Of a stretch of DNA of 64,000 nt, positions 60,407-64,000 are shown piece after piece. Both the position numbers and the translations under genes were made by a program. Location of the stretch: positions 1,798,001 to 1,862,000 of the forward strand of contig NZ_RKHG01000001.1 in NCBI RefSeq assembly GCF_003752415.1, read 5' to 3'. The notes below the pieces were generated by a model, which was not told the origin of the DNA, ran no database searches, and saw only the letters and a program-made list of their open reading frames with translations. Position 1 is the stretch's first letter; each line of letters starts with the position of its first letter. This DNA is from Luteococcus japonicus (GTDB lineage: Bacteria > Actinomycetota > Actinomycetes > Propionibacteriales > Propionibacteriaceae).

Positions 60407-60997
60407 TCAGAAGGGAGGCTCGTCGGTCTGGGCCTGGGCCCACGGATCGACGCCGCCACCACGGTTGTCTCCACCCTGGCCCTGGGGTGCGGACTGCCAA
60501 CCAGCGCCGGCGTTGCCGCCACCCTGGTTGCCCCAGCCCTGGTTGCCACCGGCTGCCGGCGCAGGAGCGCCGCCACCCGTGTTCTGGCCACCCTGGTTGC
60601 CACCCTGCCAGTTGCCGCCGCCGGCGCCGCCACCCGTGGTACGGGTGACCTTTGCCGTGGCGTAACGCAGGGAGGGACCGACCTCGTCGACCTCGACCTC
60701 GAAGACGGTGCGCTTCTCACCCTCGCGGGTTTCGTAGCTGCGGCTCTTCAGGCGGCCCTGAACGACGACGCGCATCCCCTTGGTGAGGGACTCGGCGACG
60801 TTCTCGGCGGCCTGACGCCACACCGAACAGTTGAGGAACATGGCCTCGCCGTCACGCCACTCATTGGTCTGACGGTCGAACTGGCGCGGTGTCGACGCGA
60901 CGGTGAAGTTCGCGACGGCTGCACCCGACGGGGTGAAGCGCAGTTCGGGGTCGGCGGTGAGGTTGCCGACGAGGGTGATGGGAGTTTCGCCTGCCAT
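60407..60997 (-). CDS. ssb: Single-stranded DNA-binding protein
   Basis: This is a 196-residue protein. The OB fold (1 to about 110) has [21 protein letters not shown] and [19 protein letters not shown] Gly/Gln/Asn-rich linker ([20 protein letters not shown]) follows. The C-terminal tip ends TDEPPF, the acidic-hydrophobic peptide that recruits replication and repair proteins. It lies between rpsF and rpsR, the conserved actinobacterial order. Confidence 0.96.
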   Translation of the reverse strand: MAGETPITLVGNLTADPELRFTPSGAAVANFTVASTPRQFDRQTNEWRDGEAMFLNCSVWRQAAENVAESLTKGMRVVVQGRLKSRSYETREGEKRTVFEVEVDEVGPSLRYATAKVTRTTGGGAGGGNWQGGNQGGQNTGGGAPAPAAGGNQGWGNQGGGNAGAGWQSAPQGQGGDNRGGGVDPWAQAQTDEPPF

Positions 60998-61041
60998 GTT
61001 GGTCTCCGTATGGATCGGACGTGAGGACTGTGTGGATCACG

Positions 61042-61061
61042 CTGTCAGATAGCTCTGACAG
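61042..61061. other. Hairpin between rpsF and ssb
   Basis: CTGTCAGA-TAGC-TCTGACAG is a perfect 8-bp stem. It is followed on the plus strand by TTTTT, like a terminator for plus-strand RNA, though no plus-strand gene is present. In the operon's own direction it is an intercistronic hairpin that could set mRNA processing or stability. Confidence 0.6.
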
Positions 61062-61147
61062 TTTTTCATTCCGCAGCAGTCCAGGGAATGCATGTGGTGT
61101 TGTCCGGTTGTTGTCCGGACGCCTCCGGCGTTCAGCTGAGCGTGGGC

Positions 61148-61438
61148 TCAGTGAGCGTCAGGACGCATCACCTTGGTCCGCATGATCTGCTCGTCGATCG
61201 TCATCAGACGATCCATTTCCTTCACGGTGGCCGGCTCAGCGGTCACGTTCAGGACGACGTAGACGCCTTCCGGCTTCTTGCGGATCTCGTATGCGAGGCG
61301 ACGCTTGCCCCACACATCGGTGTTGTCGACGGTGCCACCGGCTTCGGTGATCGTCTTCAGGTGCTTGTCCATCAGGGGAGAAACCTGACGCTCGTCGACG
61401 TCGGGGTCAATGATGACCACAATCTCGTACTTGCGCAT
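61148..61438 (-). CDS. rpsF: 30S ribosomal protein S6
   Basis: This is a 96-residue protein. MRKYEIVVIIDPDVDERQV opens the S6 fold. GKRRLAYEIRKKPEGVYVVLNV is the conserved central part. A strong ribosome site (AGAGGAGG) precedes the ATG. First gene of the operon. Confidence 0.97.
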   Translation of the reverse strand: MRKYEIVVIIDPDVDERQVSPLMDKHLKTITEAGGTVDNTDVWGKRRLAYEIRKKPEGVYVVLNVTAEPATVKEMDRLMTIDEQIMRTKVMRPDAH

Positions 61439-61547
61439 ACGCGTACTCCACCTCCTCTGGTCTCAACGGCCATGGGTCGGTCCCATGGCAGGAGGGCGTT
61501 TGCCATGGACGCCGACATCGGGTGCTGGCGTCCAAGGCACAACTCTA
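61439..61547 (-). promoter_or_regulatory. Structured rpsF leader with promoter
   Basis: TAGAGT (61547-61542) is a plausible -10 box, giving a leader of about 97 bases. It holds two stems: GGACGCC/GGCGTCC (61507-61533) and GCCATGGG-ACCGA-CCCATGGC (61469-61489), the second with a CCG in its loop as read in the RNA. S6:S18-binding rpsF leaders are known and rely on a CCG in a hairpin, so autoregulation is suggested. Confidence 0.55.
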
Positions 61548-61552
61548 CCGGC

Positions 61553-62971
61553 TCAGGAGCCAGCCACCCAATCGGTTCCGACGGCCCCGAGGTCCCGCCT
61601 CCGGACAAGGTCCGCGTACCACTTCGCGGAGTCCTTCACGGTGCGTTCGAGACTGTCGTAGTCCACCCGCACCATGCCGAAGCGCTTGCTGTAGCCCCAG
61701 CTCCACTCGAAGTTGTCCAGCAGGCTCCACAGGTAGTAGCCCGTGACCGGCGCCCCCTCGTCGATGGCCCGGGCCACCGCGTCCAGGTGGTCGCGCAGGT
61801 AGTTGACGCGCAGCGGGTCATGCACCTGTCTGTCAGCGGAGACCTCGTCGGGGAAGGCGGCGCCGTTCTCCGTGACCATCAGCTGCTGGCCGGGATAGCG
61901 GCGCGCCGTTGCGACGAGCAGCTGGCGCAGGCCGTCGGGCTCGATGTTCCAGCCCATGTCCGTCAGCAGCCCCTTCGGAGGCAGGAAAGTGACGTCCTCG
62001 CAACAGACCCAGGGGCTGACGCCCGTCTCACCGTGCCCACCGGACAGCGACTCCTCCCCCGGGTCACAGGCCTTCACCGTCGAGGTCGAGTAGTAGTTGA
62101 TGCCCAGGATGCCGGGCACCTGGTGGCAGAGCTCCATGTCTCCGTCAAGCACGAAGGACCAGTCCGTGACGTCCTTGGCGATCTCGCGCAATTCCTCGGG
62201 GAAGCGCCCTTCCATCACCGGCTGCAGGAAGGCCTCGTTGCCCACCACCTCGATCCGGCGAGCCGCGGCCACGTCCGCCGCGGAGTCCGTGAGGGGGTGG
62301 ATGACATGCAGGTTCAGGGTCAGGCAGATGGGGACGTCCTCGCCGAGCTCCTCACGCAACGCCCTCGAGGCCAGCCCATGCGCCAGGTTCAGGTGGTGCA
62401 CCGCCTTGAGGGCCTCCACCGGATCGGTGTGCCCGGGAGCATGGACGCCCGAGCCGTAACCCAGGTAGGACGAGCACCACGGCTCGTTGAGGGTGCTCCA
62501 CACGTCGACGACGTCTCCCAGCTCACGCGCCATCTTCTGGGCATAGTCAGCGAAGGCGTAGGCGGTCTCGCGTAGCGTCCAGCCGCCCTTGTCTTCCAGC
62601 ACCTGCGGCAGGTCCCAGTGATAGAGGGTCACGACGGGGCTGATGCCGGCAGCCTTCAGCGTCTCGCAGACGCGACGGTAGTAGGCCACGCCCTCCGGGT
62701 TGACCTCACCGACCCCGTCGGGGATGACTCGGCTCCAGGAGATGGAGAAGCGGTATGCCTGCAGGCCCAAGGACTTGATGATCTCCAGATCCTCGTCCCA
62801 ACGGTGGTACTGGTCGCAGGCCACGTCGCCCGTGTCCCCGCCATGGACCTTGCCCGGGGTGCGGCACTGGGTGTCCCAGATGCTGGGGGTCCGGCCGCCC
62901 TCGGCGTGGGCGCCCTCCACCTGGTAGGACGCCGTCGCCGTCCCGAAGACGAAATCATCGTTGAACCTCAC
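61553..62971 (-). CDS. Beta-glucosidase, glycoside hydrolase family 1
   Basis: About 472 residues. The acid/base glutamate is in STLNEPWCSSYLG and the nucleophile glutamate in LMVTENGAAFP. DDFVFGTATASYQVEGA and QAYRFSISWSRVIPDG are family landmarks. I chose the GTG at 62971 with AGGAG 5 bases upstream; earlier in-frame starts lack such a site. Cytosolic. It should hydrolyse imported beta-glucosides. Divergent from a sugar-binding lipoprotein, with a LacI-type operator between. Confidence 0.93.
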   Translation of the reverse strand: MRFNDDFVFGTATASYQVEGAHAEGGRTPSIWDTQCRTPGKVHGGDTGDVACDQYHRWDEDLEIIKSLGLQAYRFSISWSRVIPDGVGEVNPEGVAYYRRVCETLKAAGISPVVTLYHWDLPQVLEDKGGWTLRETAYAFADYAQKMARELGDVVDVWSTLNEPWCSSYLGYGSGVHAPGHTDPVEALKAVHHLNLAHGLASRALREELGEDVPICLTLNLHVIHPLTDSAADVAAARRIEVVGNEAFLQPVMEGRFPEELREIAKDVTDWSFVLDGDMELCHQVPGILGINYYSTSTVKACDPGEESLSGGHGETGVSPWVCCEDVTFLPPKGLLTDMGWNIEPDGLRQLLVATARRYPGQQLMVTENGAAFPDEVSADRQVHDPLRVNYLRDHLDAVARAIDEGAPVTGYYLWSLLDNFEWSWGYSKRFGMVRVDYDSLERTVKDSAKWYADLVRRRDLGAVGTDWVAGS

Positions 62972-63006
62972 CAGAACTCCTCTCACACCCCGCACCATTT
63001 CCATAT

Positions 63007-63020
63007 TGAAAGCGGTTTCA
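63007..63020. promoter_or_regulatory. LacI-type operator near the GH1 gene
   Basis: TGAAAGCGGTTTCA is a 14-bp near-palindrome with the central CG typical of LacI/GalR family sites, 36 bases upstream of the GH1 start. Confidence 0.75.
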
Positions 63021-63140
63021 GACGGCTGCAGGTCAGGCTATCGGCGCTGATCTCGCAAGGTCAACACCTAGTTTTGGAGCCGCACTTCGCCATACCGAAC
63101 CCTTGCCAACCCCGAAGGGACCGTGCTTAGATGCCGGACA

Positions 63141-63154
63141 TGAGAGCGCTTTCA
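63141..63154. promoter_or_regulatory. LacI-type operator near the sugar-binding gene
   Basis: TGAGAGCGCTTTCA matches the site at 63007 with the same 14-bp spacing. It lies about 64 bases before the lipoprotein start. The centres of the two sites are 134 bases apart. Confidence 0.75.
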
Positions 63155-63217
63155 CAGCGGCTCTCGACCAGAGTGGATCGTGCATCGTGGCACGACCGTG
63201 ATCCAAAGGAGTCCCTG

Positions 63218-64000
63218 GTGAGCACTGGCAAGTGGAGGAAGGCAGCCGCGCTGGCAGCTGGCCTTGCAGTGATGGCAACGGGTTGTTCCAGCGGCGACAA
63301 GGCTGCCGACACCCAGGCCACGACCGCAGACCCCAACGAGAAGGTGACACTCACCGTCGCCACCTTCAACGAGTTCGGCTACGACAAGCTCTACGCCGAA
63401 TACATGAAGCTCCATCCCAATGTGACCGTGAAGGCGAAGAAGGCGGCGACCACACAGGAGGCCCGCGACAACATGAACACCCGCCTCGCTGCGGGATCCG
63501 GCCTTGCCGACATCGAGGCCGTCGAGGTCGACTGGCTGCCCGAGCTGATGCAGTCCAGCGACAAGTTCATGGACCTGAAGGCCGATGATGTGACGGACCG
63601 CTGGCTGGAGTGGAAGGAAAAGGCAGCAACCACTCCCGACGGCAAGCTGATGGCCTACGGAACCGACATCGGCCCCGAGGCCGTCTGCTACCGCTCGGAC
63701 CTGTTCGCCAAGGCCGGCCTGCCCACGGACCGCGACGAGGTGGCCAAGCTCCTCGAAGGCGACTGGGACAAGTACTTCTCGGTGGGCAAGCAGTTCGTGG
63801 GCAAGGTGCCCAATGTGGGCTGGTACGACTCCCCCAATGCCGTCTGGGCCGCACGCCTGAACCAGATGGAGAACCCCTACTCCTCGTCCACCGAGGAGGA
63901 GCAGGTGATCCCTCTGGACGAGAACAAGCCCGTCAAGGAGCTCTACGACGACGTGGTGACGCAGTCCGTGGACAACAAGTTGTCCGCCGGCCTGTCCCAG
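63218..64000 (+). CDS. ABC sugar transporter substrate-binding lipoprotein (partial)
   Basis: The visible 261 residues start at GTG 63218 (AAAGGAG 5 bases upstream). A lipoprotein leader KAAALAAGLAVMATGC ends at the lipidated cysteine. The mature chain begins TLTVATFNEFGYDKLYAEYM and contains GSGLADIEAVEVDWLPELM and GTDIGPEAVCYRSDLFAKAGL, landmarks of family-1 sugar-binding proteins. The gene runs off the right edge; permease genes probably follow. Together with the GH1 enzyme it suggests uptake and cleavage of a beta-glucoside or short oligosaccharide. Confidence 0.9.
   Translation, partial: MSTGKWRKAAALAAGLAVMATGCSSGDKAADTQATTADPNEKVTLTVATFNEFGYDKLYAEYMKLHPNVTVKAKKAATTQEARDNMNTRLAAGSGLADIEAVEVDWLPELMQSSDKFMDLKADDVTDRWLEWKEKAATTPDGKLMAYGTDIGPEAVCYRSDLFAKAGLPTDRDEVAKLLEGDWDKYFSVGKQFVGKVPNVGWYDSPNAVWAARLNQMENPYSSSTEEEQVIPLDENKPVKELYDDVVTQSVDNKLSAGLSQ

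Noticed and set aside
1-64000. Search for CRISPR arrays, tRNA/rRNA genes, integrases and transposases
   Set aside because: No regularly spaced direct repeats of 25-37 bases, no tRNA cloverleaf or rRNA signatures, and no recombinase or transposase motifs were recognised. The pseudogenes therefore cannot be tied to an insertion sequence here.

Overview
This window is about 64 kb of very GC-rich chromosomal DNA with tightly packed, often overlapping genes. The gene set (MprAB-like two-component pair, MarP-type protease, ResB/CcsB cytochrome c maturation, CtaG-type Cu-oxidase assembly factor, SSB with a long Gly-rich linker, frequent GTG starts, TAGGCT-like -10 boxes) points to an actinobacterium. 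The overall style resembles Propionibacteriaceae, but that family assignment is inference. No rRNA, tRNA, CRISPR array, transposase, integrase or prophage was seen.

Layout. 1-7.2 kb holds housekeeping and orphan genes: a Mug glycosylase end, AIM24, ornithine carbamoyltransferase, LMW phosphatase, a degenerate sensor-kinase-like membrane protein, an S51 peptidase with a helical tail and an MFS exporter. 7.2-13.5 kb is a DMSO-reductase island: dmsA-dmsB-dmsC-torD on the minus strand and, divergently, a ferredoxin-like gene and a duplicated DUF6457 gene. 13.5-20.9 kb holds an MprAB-like system, an APC permease, an AI-2E family transporter, an AlkA-like glycosylase and YibE/F. 20.9-25.1 kb is a System II cytochrome c maturation operon (TPR remnant, ccdA, resB, ccsB, resA-like). 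25.1-29.1 kb has an alcohol dehydrogenase pseudogene and a TetR-ABC efflux operon with a near-perfect operator. 29.2-39.2 kb is mixed: a membrane zincin-like protein, ArfB, NCS1 permease, MarP protease, acyltransferase, tandem NIPSNAP-like protein, ACT protein, DUF2252, TrmO and a PabC-like enzyme.

39.4-46.0 kb is a coherent peptidoglycan-sugar salvage operon: exported NagZ and NamZ hydrolases, the MurR regulator, MurQ etherase and a MurP-type PTS transporter. Together they should release MurNAc outside the membrane, import it as MurNAc-6-P and convert it to GlcNAc-6-P. 46.0-52 kb holds small genes, CysE, an IclR regulator, a DinB-like protein, and a deletion scar joining the ends of a glycoside hydrolase and a LacI regulator. 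At about 52.1-52.3 kb there is a cluster of DnaA boxes. 52.5-59.5 kb holds copper-related functions (CopD/CtaG fusion, CopA ATPase) with an SRPBCC pseudogene, a flavin/F420-type oxidoreductase, a pyrimidine-dimer glycosylase and an SDR. 59.6-61.5 kb is the rpsF-ssb-rpsR-rplI operon with a structured leader. The window ends in a divergent GH1 beta-glucosidase and sugar-binding lipoprotein pair that shares two LacI-type operators.

Two general themes stand out. First, several genes are freshly broken: 5'-truncated TPR and YagU genes, a frameshifted dehydrogenase, a nonsense-mutated SRPBCC gene and the hydrolase/LacI scar. Second, there are dispersed palindromic repeats of several kinds, one of which lies inside reading frames and is translated.
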